From positions 3,874,850 to 3,938,849 of the forward strand of contig CM034544.1 of the NCBI GenBank assembly GCA_020002185.1: 64,000 nucleotides of DNA, in the 5' to 3' direction. Shown in pieces: positions 47,707-59,424 of the stretch; the stretch's first letter is position 1; every line of letters begins with the position of its first letter. Origin of the DNA: Paraescarpia echinospica (lineage: Eukaryota > Annelida > Polychaeta > Sabellida > Siboglinidae). The notes under the pieces are model-generated. The model was not told the DNA's origin. It made no database searches and was given only the letters and a program-made list of their open reading frames with translations. The translations under genes were made by a program, and so were the position numbers.

Positions 47707-50070
47707 CTGTTCGAATCCTGTGCTGCCGTTCGTTTCGAACCCTGGGCAAGTTTGTTCACCCCGCATTGATCCAGTTCACTCATCTGTATGAACGAGTACC
47801 TATCTATAGACAGATGTGGATACTTGTATACGATTAGTCTTGGCGCAATACTTGTTGCGTGGATACTTCTCAAAGATATATAGTTTGTGGTCGATTGTTA
47901 TGCAAGAACTTACATTTTATTTTATAACAAAGTTAAAGTTAACTTTCGATCAGTTATGCAATTATTTTTCAGAAATAGACGTATTTCCATAATCATTGTA
48001 TAATGCTCGAGACTCGATCGTCACCCAGTGATGTGGTGGATACGTCATTTCCGGCGCAGGCACAGGGGTCAATTTAACGAATTAGGAGGAAGGTAATTCT
48101 CCTGCTGAACATAAAAGTAATAACAGATTATGTTTGCACATGCAGTGCACTATGGGTGTGGTACAATTAGGAAGTGTAGATGTCATGTATTCTGAAACGA
48201 CGTTTTATAGAAGGGTGATCAAGTGAATGGAACATGTGTATAATTTATTTATTGTTATTAACTTAGCTGTCTACAGATGTGTTGGGTTGGTTGAAATAAC
48301 ATTATTTGAACAAAAAAACATATGATATGAAAACAAATTAGAAACAAATTGGCAAGCAAAAATATCTTTCATGAAACAGGCAATATGGCCACTCCGACGG
48401 CTAGCATGTTAAATCAAATGGCAAAAAAACGTCTGACGTTTGTTGGTGGTGTTTTTTTCAGGCTTATACTGCGGGTTATTCCGCTTCAAGGAAGACATTC
48501 GTATCATGATCGGCGACCGTCCCTTTTCTGTCTCTTGGCTTACGTGGAACATGGTCTGGCCTTGGTGGGCTTTCTGTTGGTACTGCGTCACACCGCTACT
48601 CGTTACGGTGAGTAGAACATACATGGCCTGTTTCTTTTTACATTATTGGAGTGTGTTTGTGTGTGTGTGTATGTGTGTGTGTTTGCGTGCGTGCGTGCGT
48701 GTGTGTGGACGTGTGTGTGGCGCGCACTTGATTACTTGGTTGATTGATTGATTGGTTGATTGATTGATTGATTGACTGATTGGTTGATTGATTGATTGAT
48801 TGTCCCTATAGGCCATCCTTGTGTTCTCGTGGGTCGACTATAAACCAACGACTTATGACTACTACACCTACCCGGCATGGGCCGAAGCGATTGGCTGGCT
48901 CATGACCCTTACCGTAGTTATCGCCCTGATAGTGCCAGCGATCATCATACCCTTGAGGGCACATATGCGTGGCAAGGTGAGCGCATCAATAATTACGAAT
49001 CAACATTAATACATCCTATTGATATACATAACATGTGCAGACTAGCCGATGTGGGTGGTTTTGTCGGCCAGTAATTAATTGTTTCCAAGCACCAGGCTTG
49101 TTGCATACAACATGTTGGACTTTAACAGTCAATGGTACATTTTGAGACTGACTTTTAAATGCGACACACCATACATAGTTTACCTTTCTTTCTAAGATCG
49201 CTGAATGATAGCAACACAAGCTGCTATCAATGCATCCGTAACAGCCAACGTGTGCTGCGTTTTGCTTTTTTATCACGCTTCGTAGAACTTTCATGTACAC
49301 CGCCCTGAAAGTACATCAATAATGACTATTACATTTGCGTAATTGTATTGATTTGTTGTTTACACGTAAAATATAGGTTTGCAAAAGTAGTAAAAAAACA
49401 GAAGTAGGGCCTACGATGGTTTTTCGCTGGAAAGCTGTTGAAATATATCCAAAATGGCTGAATAATTAATGCTACATACATCTTATATAGACAGCACGAC
49501 GAGCTGACATTAAAAAAAATCATTACATAACGCTTTTCCATATATCCCCATCCTCGTGAAACGCTTCGTCACGCTTCCTCATAAACCACCACCACCACCA
49601 CCACAAGCTTGACGTATTTTATGGAGGACTTTGTGGGTGACTAACACAAGATGAATGTTTCTTTTGTTCTTTCTAGACGGTTCACATGTATAATAAATAT
49701 TACCCTCGAACAATCAACATAAATATAGTCAACCAGTTTTCATCCTACATATTGTCTCCTTCATTCGTCCCACACTGCTTTCGTCCTTCCATCACATCAC
49801 AATACAATTATGTGTCGTATTAAACTGTGATTGTTTGTTGGATAGAGTTGACATATACTATGTATTTCTTTGTTTCATTAGAACGTCGTGGACGTGTTCC
49901 TGCCAAACCGATACTGGGGCCCGGCGTTGCCGAAACACCGTAAACTGATGTCGACGTATCTGCGCACTGATCAATTTGTTGTCGATCCCTATTCGGAAGA
50001 TGCAACCCTGCAGGTCGGTCCTGTCAAGGTAGGTATACATGGTCTAGGCAAGATGTACATTTTATTGTAG
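35958..50070 (+). CDS. SLC6: SLC6 Na+/Cl--dependent transporter, glycine-transporter type (13 exons)
   Basis: Spliced from 13 exons (listed separately), about 652 codons, or 665 if the last exon reads to the TAG at 50068-50070. All exon phases agree, so no internal exon is missing. The product should be a 12-helix plasma-membrane symporter moving a small amino acid with Na+ and Cl-. TM1 has [15 protein letters not shown] (substrate/Na+ site and gating Arg). The loop after TM3 has the LPW..C.....TP.C cysteine pair and four N-glycosylation sequons. TM6 has [16 protein letters not shown], the form known from glycine transporters GlyT1/GlyT2 rather than GABA or monoamine carriers. TM8 has [13 protein letters not shown], and TM10 keeps the gating Asp in QLMDSYAG. 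Glycine as substrate is inferred. The start at 35958 follows an in-frame stop; M3 and M15 are alternatives. The introns carry unusual junction-derived satellites. Confidence 0.93.
36145..37079 (+). other. SLC6 intron 1
   Basis: 935 bp. ACTCGCCAGGYGGCGT occurs twice within the first 60 bases. GACCCGGGTCAGGGTGACCG at 36889 is the partner of 33651. Otherwise AT-rich without features. Confidence 0.8.
37080..37211 (+). CDS. SLC6 exon 2: TM1 end to TM2
   Basis: Residues 63-106. Acceptor CTCTTCAG|CC. Encodes [20 protein letters not shown] (TM2), then [17 protein letters not shown], a conserved SLC6 stretch. Donor AAGG|GTAAGT, phase 1. The last 25 bases and the donor are the template of the 37-bp array that follows. 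Confidence 0.93.
37187..37965 (+). repeat. 37-bp tandem array made of the exon 2/intron 2 splice junction, ~20 units
   Basis: The unit is GGCTACTGTCTTCAAGG followed by GTAAGTCGCCCACCCCACAT. The genuine exon end reads GGCCACTGTCTTCAAGG|GTAAGTCG, so each unit repeats the last codons (ATVFKG) plus the donor. I count 20 junction units including the real one. Eighteen keep GTAAGT, one is GTAACT and one ATAAAT. Later units change CCCCACAT to CTTACAT and TGTCTTC to CACCTC, and three carry a 4-bp GCTA insertion. With 37-bp units, use of donor 2 or 3 would shift frame; a step of three units would not. Confidence 0.9.
38134..38740. repeat. (TA)n, (CA)n and TATG microsatellites in intron 2
   Basis: About 600 bp of TATA, CATATA, (CA)n (38476-38533) and GTATATATATG tracts, with several perfect self-complementary stretches. 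The long Ile/Tyr/His frames are artefacts. Confidence 0.95.
38814..38957 (+). CDS. SLC6 exon 3: TM3 and start of extracellular loop 2
   Basis: Residues 107-154. Acceptor CTCGCAG|GC. Encodes [20 protein letters not shown] (TM3, with the conserved Tyr-Tyr that faces the substrate in SLC6 carriers), FYFFASF, then LPWQYC, the first half of the loop disulfide. Donor CCAT|GTAAGC, phase 1. Confidence 0.93.
38958..39277 (+). other. SLC6 intron 3
   Basis: 320 bp. No repeat or extra exon seen. Confidence 0.85.
39278..39461 (+). CDS. SLC6 exon 4: glycosylated extracellular loop 2
   Basis: Residues 155-215. Acceptor TGTGCAG|AC. Supplies the second loop cysteine (YCQTF) and four N-glycosylation sequons (NVT, NTT, NGT, NTT). 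It ends at EYL plus two bases. Donor AA|GTGAGT, phase 2. This loop is the most variable part of SLC6 proteins, so weak conservation here is expected. Confidence 0.88.
39462..40142 (+). other. SLC6 intron 4
   Basis: 681 bp, with a short (CGTG)n run at 39506-39530. No other feature. Confidence 0.85.
40143..40281 (+). CDS. SLC6 exon 5: TM4
   Basis: Residues 216-262. Acceptor ATCTGCAG|T. Encodes [20 protein letters not shown], then [17 protein letters not shown], the conserved TM4 and cytoplasmic turn. Donor AAG|GTCAGT, phase 0. Confidence 0.93.
40555..41007 (+). repeat. Diverged ~40-bp repeats at the left of intron 5
   Basis: About ten degenerate units of the type AATGGTGACATCACCGTTTG followed by TCTACTTCACTATAACTGTG. 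They resemble the intron 5/exon 6 junction (GTGAACGCTGACGTTACAGG followed by TTGTCTATTTCAC). The series stops where the LINE sequence begins. Confidence 0.8.
41008..41180 (+). mobile_element. Partial LINE copy, internal segment
   Basis: Encodes [20 protein letters not shown], then [20 protein letters not shown]. This matches 41815-41945 of the larger LINE just downstream ([20 protein letters not shown]). Either a separate insertion or an internal duplication. Confidence 0.7.
41181..43510 (+). mobile_element. Non-LTR retrotransposon (endonuclease + RT) in SLC6 intron 5
   Basis: Same strand as the host gene. It starts with an endonuclease C-terminal part ([31 protein letters not shown]). It continues with a linker ([20 protein letters not shown]) and the [89 protein letters not shown] and [14 protein letters not shown]. 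The C-terminal part gives [18 protein letters not shown]. Stops or frame changes near 41450, 41899, 42349 and 42957 make it defective. The catalytic YADD is intact; the usual GVPQGSVLG reads GVPQRSVLG. The style is CR1/L2-like. Confidence 0.88.
43511..43904. other. AT-rich LINE 3' flank with (TA)n and (TTTA)n
   Basis: (TA)n at 43735-43817 and TTTATTTATTTATTTA at 43836-43856. It may include the LINE 3' UTR. The 80-bp array resumes at 43905 with ATCTTCGCCACCATTGTAT. Confidence 0.7.
43905..44790 (+). repeat. 80-bp higher-order repeat (two 40-bp monomers), ~11 copies
   Basis: The unit is GTTGTCATCTTCGCCACCAT + TGTATACCTTAACATTGCAC + GGTGTCTTGTTCACTGCCGC + TGTAAATATTAACAATATAT. The first and second 40-bp halves align to each other, so the array is a dimeric higher-order form of a 40-bp monomer. 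The monomer also matches the diverged units on both sides and the exon 6 acceptor. Minor variants (CCCC for CCGC, ATTATC for ATTAAC) recur in two separated copies, which points to block duplication. Confidence 0.93.
44791..45087 (+). repeat. Diverged 40-bp monomers leading into the exon 6 acceptor
   Basis: Repeats of CCGCTGTAAATGTTGACAAT-like sequence continue to GTGAACGCTGACGTTACAG, which is the functional 3' splice site. The last monomer runs across the intron/exon border into GTTGTCTATTTCAC, the first codons of exon 6. Confidence 0.8.
45088..45329 (+). CDS. SLC6 exon 6: TM5 and TM6
   Basis: Residues 263-342. Acceptor GTTACAG|GTT. Encodes [20 protein letters not shown] (TM5), [12 protein letters not shown], then [18 protein letters not shown] and [16 protein letters not shown] (TM6). 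The SLSAxWGG unwound region is shared with known glycine transporters and lines the substrate pocket. Donor CTCAG|GTACGA, phase 2. Confidence 0.95.
45330..45859 (+). other. SLC6 intron 6 with (CGTG)n, (GT)n and (CA)n tracts
   Basis: (GCGT)n and (GT)n at 45383-45465, and CACACA tracts at 45505-45590. The two tracts are complementary, so the transcript could fold into a GU/CA hairpin. Confidence 0.85.
45860..45984 (+). CDS. SLC6 exon 7: TM7
   Basis: Residues 343-384. Acceptor GATTGCAG|G. Encodes [20 protein letters not shown] then [21 protein letters not shown]. The Asn in TM7 that helps bind Na+/Cl- in SLC6 carriers (TNCLTS) is present. Donor AAAG|GTACGC, phase 1. Confidence 0.95.
45985..46520 (+). 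other. SLC6 intron 7 with interspersed repeat B copy 2
   Basis: 536 bp. 46205-46338 is the second copy of the repeat at 21029-21165, same orientation. Nothing else seen. Confidence 0.75.
46521..46636 (+). CDS. SLC6 exon 8: TM8
   Basis: Residues 385-423. Acceptor TCTGTTGTAG|GT. Encodes [20 protein letters not shown] then [18 protein letters not shown]; the LGLDS stretch contributes to the sodium site in the family. Donor GAG|GTGAGT, phase 0. Confidence 0.95.
46681..46890. repeat. (CA)n/(CGCA)n and (ACTC)n array abutting exon 9 acceptor
   Basis: CACA and CGCACGCA tracts are followed by about 16 ACTC units (about 46811-46889). The ACTC run ends only about 22 bases before the TCGGCTGTAG acceptor and takes the place normally held by the branch point and pyrimidine tract. 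Confidence 0.93.
46913..47041 (+). CDS. SLC6 exon 9: TM8 end and TM9
   Basis: Residues 424-466. Acceptor CGGCTGTAG|TTC. Encodes [20 protein letters not shown] then [20 protein letters not shown] (TM9). Donor AAC|GTAAGC, phase 0. Confidence 0.94.
47042..47424 (+). other. SLC6 intron 9 with a LINE 3'-end fragment
   Basis: 47115-47142 contains TTAACAAGATTGCCATCCAA, which on the - strand is the 3' terminus shared with the LINE at 62340-64000 and the fragment at 59049. Nothing else seen. Confidence 0.7.
47425..47524 (+). CDS. SLC6 exon 10: TM10
   Basis: Residues 467-499. Acceptor TTGATAG|GGC. Encodes [20 protein letters not shown] then [14 protein letters not shown]. The Asp in LMDSYA is the extracellular gate residue paired with the TM1 Arg in SLC6 transporters. 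Donor TACG|GTAAGA, phase 1. Confidence 0.95.
47525..48461 (+). other. SLC6 intron 10 with (TA)n tract
   Basis: 937 bp. (TA)n with TGTA/CATG interruptions at 47610-47706. The rest shows no feature. Confidence 0.85.
48462..48607 (+). CDS. SLC6 exon 11: cytoplasmic loop and TM11
   Basis: Residues 500-548. Acceptor TTTTTTTCAG|GC. Encodes [20 protein letters not shown] then [25 protein letters not shown] is a conserved SLC6 signature before TM11. Donor ACG|GTGAGT, phase 0. Confidence 0.95.
48655..48806. repeat. (GT)n/(GCGT)n then (GATT)n abutting exon 12 acceptor
   Basis: TGTG and GTGC tracts at 48655-48720, then about 16 TTGA units at about 48736-48803 with GGTT variants. The TTGA run ends directly at GTCCCTATAG, the exon 12 acceptor. 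Confidence 0.93.
48812..48976 (+). CDS. SLC6 exon 12: TM12
   Basis: Residues 549-603. Acceptor TCCCTATAG|GCC. Encodes the short extracellular stretch [20 protein letters not shown] (compare Y.PM.Y..Y.YP.W in glycine transporters) and TM12 [20 protein letters not shown]. Donor AAG|GTGAGC, phase 0. Confidence 0.94.
48977..49881 (+). other. SLC6 intron 12
   Basis: 905 bp. A short (CCA)n run at 49587-49603. Otherwise no feature. Confidence 0.85.
49882..50070 (+). CDS. SLC6 exon 13: cytoplasmic C-terminus
   Basis: From residue 604. Acceptor [26 protein letters not shown] matches the DWGP..P.HR motif after TM12 in the family. Two ends are possible. The first is a donor at AAG|GTAGGT (50028/50029) leading to a further exon not found. 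The second is read-through [13 protein letters not shown] to the TAG at 50068. I found no AATAAA soon after the stop, which slightly favours another exon. Confidence 0.85.
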   Translation, partial: NVVDVFLPNRYWGPALPKHRKLMSTYLRTDQFVVDPYSEDATLQVGPVKVGIHGLGKMYILL

Positions 50071-50228
50071 TGATCGATTACATTTAAAACGGGTAGTAAA
50101 ACGAAGTAGATATACATGCCTAAAACAACGCCCGATGTTACGGCAAATAATTGAACACTAATGATTCTTTAAACTACGTTGCGGCATTTGTGAGCGAGAG
50201 GGAGAGGAGGATGGAGAGTAAGCAGACT
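50071..50228. other. Possible 3' flank of SLC6
   Basis: Short AT-rich stretch without a clear polyadenylation signal. Confidence 0.4.
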
Positions 50229-50456
<228 letters not shown>

Positions 50457-50479
50457 TCCAAGTCTGTCTGGACCCGGAC

Positions 50480-51430
50480 CGCCTCGCCAAAAGCCCGTAT
50501 TACGCGCGCACGACGGAGAGCTGACTACACTCGTAGTCAGGCTCTCTACCGGTCCTTAAAGTCCGGGTGCGCACGGGTGGTCTTAGACGGCCAATGGCAA
50601 GGAGTGACTCCGACCCTTCCTCCGCTCGAGCAAGTGGCTTATTGGAAGCCGCTTATGGAGACCCCGTCCACCACGGCACCTCAGGAGTATGAAAGACGGA
50701 GCACCCGGGTCGGACCATAGGCGGAAAGGTTACTTGACCTCCCTTCGGACCGAAACACTCGCATGCCGGTTTAACATCTGGATGATTGTGGGAATCGCAC
50801 CGGAGTTGTTCAGATACGGAGTCACCGTTTTGAATCCGAAATCGGGTGAAAGTTTCGAGCCGAACCAATTTCGACCTATCACGATAGGTTTGATTTTGTG
50901 TAGGTTCTATCACTGGATCCTAGTAGAAAGGATTGAAGCGGGCTATTCAATCTGCGAACGCCAGAAAGCTGTTCGGGTCGGGGACAGGATAATGGATAAC
51001 ACCGTTATTCTCCGATGCCTACTGTCCGACAGGGTCGGTACCTTTTTGGATGTCTCTAAGGCGTTTGATTTTAACTTTCACAACTCCATATTCCTAGCAG
51101 CCACATCTGTATCGCATTACTACCACTCGAATACGGGTGAACGGACACCTGAGCGAAGAGGTACATGTACAACGCGGAGCGAAGCAGGGCGACTTCTTGA
51201 ACCCTGTGCTGTTCAACTCAGTCATCGATTTGACACTCCGACACATTGACCCACAAATCGGGGTCACCGTTGGAGGTCAGATGCTCTCGTGTCTGGCTTT
51301 CGCCGATGATCTCGTTCTCTTGGCTGGGACCCCCAGAGGTCTACAAACATAATTCACTATTGTGGAAAGGGCCTTGGAAAGATGTGGACTTTCCTTGAAT
51401 GCGCGTAAGTCGTCGATCATCCGGCTTGAC
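50480..51430 (+). mobile_element. R2-group-like non-LTR retrotransposon fragment, frameshifted
   Basis: The + strand encodes, in changing frames, TLPPLEQVAYWKPLMETP and WMIVGIAPELFRYGVTVLNP. It continues with FEPNQFRPITIGLILCRFYH, then ERQKAV, FLDVSKAFDFNFHNSI, VNGHLSEEVHVQRGAKQGDF and LAFADDLVLLAGTPRGLQT, and ends with ERCGLSLNARKSSII. QFRPITI..ILCR..H.IL..R and FADDLVLLA.TP.GLQ are the RT blocks typical of R2-type elements, which usually insert into 28S rRNA genes. No rDNA-like flank is visible. About four frame breaks make it inactive. A short (GACA)n interrupts it at about 51448. Confidence 0.7.
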
Positions 51431-55140
<3,710 letters not shown>

Positions 55141-55208
55141 GTCTAGGGGCACGCAAATTCCAAGTCTAGGGGGCACGTGCCCCCATATCCCCACTGGATC
55201 CACCTATG
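55141..55208 (-). mobile_element. Fragment of MITE-like repeat (GGATCCACCTATG end)
   Basis: GGGGGCACGTGCCCCCATAT followed by CCACTGGATCCACCTATGG. On the - strand it reads HRWIQWGYGGTCPLDLEFACP, a mis-translation common to this kind of repeat. It contains the palindrome GGGGGCACGTGCCCCC. Confidence 0.5.
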
Positions 55209-55402
55209 GATGCGCGATGATGCGATACGATCGACGATGCTGCAGGTGATGCTACGCGCGATTCTATGGACCGATGGAATGGGCGATGCGTTGCGCAATG
55301 TTACGCGCGATGTCCATATTCGGCCACAGAATCGCCGTCCGTAGCATCGCGTATTGCATCGCGCAGCTTCCATCACATCATACATAGCATCGCGCGTCGG
55401 GT
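55209..55402. repeat. CpG-rich imperfect palindrome of GCGATG/CATCGC motifs
   Basis: GATGCTACGCGCGATTCTAT at 55251 pairs with the reverse complement of 55318-55350 (GATGCTACGGACGGCGATTC). Outer GATGCGCGATGATGCGATAC pairs loosely with the stretch near 55345-55400. The roughly 190-bp block is far richer in CG dinucleotides than its surroundings. It could form a long hairpin. Confidence 0.6.
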
Positions 55403-55839
55403 TGCGAAATTCAGACCTATACAGCGTTGGCCCTTTTTGGTCATCATATCATGTATATAATAGCAGGAAAGTTAATTTTAAAGAGACAAATAAGTATAAA
55501 ATATGCACATTTTAATCAATACAAATAAAATGTTTTGCCATACAGTTACCAACTCCACAACAACAGCTGCTCACACAAATACCCCCAAGAGACAATCTAA
55601 TACTAGACAATGGGACTATTCATTTTGGACAGTCATATAATCTAAATGCCCAAACTAACTTTAATCTCAGCACATCTAAGTTAACTGTTCATATTTTAGC
55701 ATGTGTAGCTGTGGTATATACTACCAGAAATGGCATAAAACAGGAATTTGAATAATAAACCTTCTGACAAAACATGTTACATTTCACCGTCATAGGCAAA
55801 ATTATTAGTTTACTTTATTTGTAATATAGTCAAGGTACA
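55403..55839. other. No gene recognised
   Basis: AT-rich flank before the 66-bp array. Confidence 0.5.
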
Positions 55840-56690
55840 TTTTAGCATCTAGAAATAGCCAATGTTGTAATCAATGAAGCATGAAAACATTAGAATGATA
55901 ATGTACATTTAGAACTAGCTCTAGAATATCGAATGTTGTAATCAGTAAAGTGTGATGTTACAATGTACACCTAGAACCAGTTCTAGAAATATCCAATGTT
56001 GTAACCAGTAAAGTGTGACAACTCTACAATGTACATTTAGAACCAGCTCTATAAATATCAAATTTTTGTAATTACTGACGCATTACAACATTACAATGTA
56101 CATCTAGAAATATCCAATGTTGTAAAAATTAAGCACTGCAACATTACAATATACATTTAGAACCAGTTCTAGAAATATCCAATGTTGTAACCAGTGTAAC
56201 ATGATAACATTATAATGTGCATCTAGAATCAGCCCTAGAAATATCCAATGTTGTAATCAGTGAAGCATGACAACAAATGAACATTACAATGTACACCAAG
56301 AATCGGATCTAGAAATATCGAATGTTGTAATCAATGAAGTGTGACAATACTACAATGTACACCAAGAATCAGATCTAGAAATATCCAATGTTGTAATCAG
56401 TCAATTATCACATTACAATGTACACCAAGAACCGGATCTAGAAATATCCAATGTTGTAACCAATGAAGCATGACAACATTACAATGTACATCTAGAACTA
56501 GCCCTAGAAATATCCAATGTTGTGACCAATGAAGCATGACAACATTACAATGTACATCTAGAACTAGCCCTAGAAATATCCGATGTTGTGACCAATGAAG
56601 CATGACAACATTACAATATACATCTAGAATCAGCTCTAGAAATATCCAATGTTGTAATCAATGAAACACGACAACAACAATATATATAAA
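55840..56690. repeat. ~66-bp tandem repeat, ~12-13 copies
   Basis: The unit contains CATTACAATGTACATCTAGA, RCYRGYYCTAGAAATATCCA and ATGTTGTAATCAATGAAGCA in order. Copies are diverged on the left and nearly identical around 56440-56620. CTAGAACTAGCCCTAG in the unit is partly self-complementary. Confidence 0.92.
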
Positions 56691-56701
56691 TGTAAAAAAA
56701 A

Positions 56702-58560
56702 TGGGCCAGAAGGCCCTGAAGTCCTTTGGACTATATTGTGAGTTTGTAATTATTAATGAAATGTTTTGTGGTGAATCATAGTTACAGATCATTAAGAGTT
56801 ATGATGGAAGTAAAGTGTTGACGTGTTTAGTAGCTCTCTAGACTATATGCATGCCAGTGAAGATACACCTGGAAATAAAGTATTCGAGTAGACCATTTCG
56901 TGAATATTGTATATATTAGTTAATGTGTTATTAAAAGATACATTCGGATTTTATCCTGATACTTTGTTATTTAGGCCGACTTCCAGTGATTATAGAAACC
57001 TTGCAGGAGAGTTGGTGAGCTGCAATCTCGCATGTAGCACAGTAAAACATTGTTTAAGAAAATGCACACACATTATCTGTTCTCATATTGCCCCTACCAC
57101 CCTCCCCCAGAATGGGAAGAAGAAAGAGATGAACTATGATAAAACTCTATTTGTTAACAAGGTACATATGCATAACATGCATTTTGCTTTAAAAACAGTA
57201 CCGGGGTAGTAATGACAGTTAAAAACAGTACTAACGACATAATACTGATATAATTGGAGTGACGGAATAGCTGCAACATGTACAGGTGTATAGTAAAACA
57301 TCTTAATAATATTCCTTATAATTTTTGGCTAAATATGCTTCAACCTTTTCAAGTATACCTATGTTATTTTACTTTATATATTTTTTATACCTAAGTTATT
57401 TTAATCCTAGGTTATATCTTTATATTGCATTGATAATTATGTCTACTGCTGTTTTAAAGTTCCTCAGGTTCTACCAGTGCAGCAGGGATTCCCATTACAC
57501 ATTAGTTACAGCCCACTGTTTGACACAGCTTAAAACCTACATGCAACTGTCCAGTTTAACAGAGGTCTAGTGGGATAATGCTGTCTGTTGACACAAGCCT
57601 CTGACCAATTACAGATGACCAGGGTAGTCAGTTTCCATCAAACACCAGCAGGCAGACAACCTAGGCTCCACAGTGGGGTGGGTGTAATACACAATCAATT
57701 GGCACTCTGCCAACCTAGTCCAGGCAGAAACAGACAAAATGTGAGCATTTAGCTTTTTGGGAGGCCCTGAGGTGCGCTTAGAATGATTAAATCAATTACA
57801 AATTTCTTGTGTACAGTGACACTACCCTAAGAGACGTCTATGCAAAATTAGAGAAAAGGTACTGAACAGTTTTTGAAATAACAGAAAAGACGACCTCTGA
57901 TCCATGCAAGACACAGACTCTGCATGTGACTGATGTTATAGGAAAAGGGATTAGCAGTGTGACAGTGTCTAGCCATCCAGTTATAAATAGAGCTGCAGGA
58001 CGTTTCTGCTGCAGTAGACAATTTAGTTAGCAAATTTAGCATTTTAGGGGACCTTTGGTGCCCTCAGAATGATTCAATCAAATACAGATTTCTTGTGTAT
58101 AGTGGCACTACCACATAAAATGTCTATGCAAAATTTGAGAAAAAGTCACTGAAGAGTTTTTAAAAAAATAGGTAAAATGTGAAAATTTACCAGTTTTGGG
58201 GTCCTTTTTTGGGGGGCCATTAGGTGCCCTTAGAATGATTCAATCAAATACAGATTTCTTGTGTATAATGGCACTACCACATGAAATGTCTATGCAAAAA
58301 TTGAGAAAACCTTACTGCAGTTTTTAAAAAAATTGGCAAAATGTGAAAAATTACAAGTTTTTTGGACCCTGGGTGGCCCTACGGGCCCTTAGAATGATCC
58401 AATCAAATACAGATTTCTCTTATTTGCAGTACTCTAGTGGCAGTACCATAAGTCTATGCAAAATTAGAGAAAAAGTTACTGAACGGTTTCTGAGATATGG
58501 CAGCTAACGGTGGACGGAGGACGCAGAGTGATGGCATTAAACTGTTGGACCTTCGGCCCA
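56702..58560. mobile_element. Candidate non-autonomous DNA element, ~1.86 kb
   Basis: The left end TGGGCCAGAAGGCCCTGA and the reverse complement of the right end, TTTGGGCCGAAGGTCCAA, share TGGGCC(A)GAAGGYCC. Inside, a block containing CTTAGAATGATTCAATCAAA, TACAGATTTCTTGTGTATA and GTCTATGCAAAATTAGAGAA is repeated four times (starts near 57769, 58058, 58227 and 58390). No transposase frame is visible. A short frame at 56907-57209 has no family features. Confidence 0.5.
57760..58500 (+). repeat. ~165-bp direct repeats, 4 copies
   Basis: Each copy starts at a GGCCC(T)-GGTGCCCTTAGAATGATT-like phrase and ends with GAGAAAAAGTTACTGAACRG-type sequence. The spacing is about 290, 168 and 165 bp. The first interval is longer because of an unrelated insert. 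Confidence 0.8.
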
Positions 58561-59424
58561 AAGGACTAAAAATCGAGGAACAGACACCGTAGCTTTAAAA
58601 CTCCGAACCCCAATTACTGTCATACCCTATATAGCATATGATATAACTGTGATAACTCAACCTTCAATTATTGGAATACATCATAATTCATTGTGTAACG
58701 ACAACTTAACTGTTTCTCCCTAATTGAATTGTTTTGCTTAACTTGATTTACCCCAGGGGTATATCCTTATTCTATTCAACTACGAGGTGTTTGTTATGAA
58801 ATGATAACAAAGTTGTAGACGTGGCACAAACATATTGCATTTCTACATGTTTGCTTATGTACATACAGAAAAGTGTGTACCCTGTTGTAAACCGTACACA
58901 AATCACACAGCGTAACCGTAATAAAATACGTAATATAACAAAACAAACAATTGTGTAATGATATGTACAAAAACGTCAATAGATTTATTGGGAATGAACA
59001 CTGAACACTAAACTAAACAATAGCAACATCTTGTTGGCATTTAAAGATATTTAACAAGATTGCCATCCAAAGCAGAAAACCTCCAGATGTCAAGAGGATG
59101 AGGAAGCCATGACGGCTTAGGAACCACCTCAGAACGTCAATATCTGATATCAGACAAAATTATTTTCATCTCACCTCAGCCCCCCCACCTCCTTCAAGCG
59201 AAAGGGTGTAAACATTGATATGATGATACCAATACATTAACCCAATATCGTGCAACATCTTATTTTTACAAAATAAAACTCATGCCACACAATACGAACC
59301 CTCTACATTGCCTCCTCGCCTGCATTCTTATCTAGGTATATTAAAGGGGTCATATACAAAATATGTATGCATACAATCATGGAAAACGACCCCGTCCATA
59401 TCCTGACCCCCCTCCGGTAAGCAA
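58561..59424. other. No gene recognised; LINE 3'-end fragment at 59049
   Basis: 59049-59076 contains TTTAACAAGATTGCCATCCA, the third copy of the LINE 3' terminus seen at 47115 and 62345. The rest shows no exon. Confidence 0.55.
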
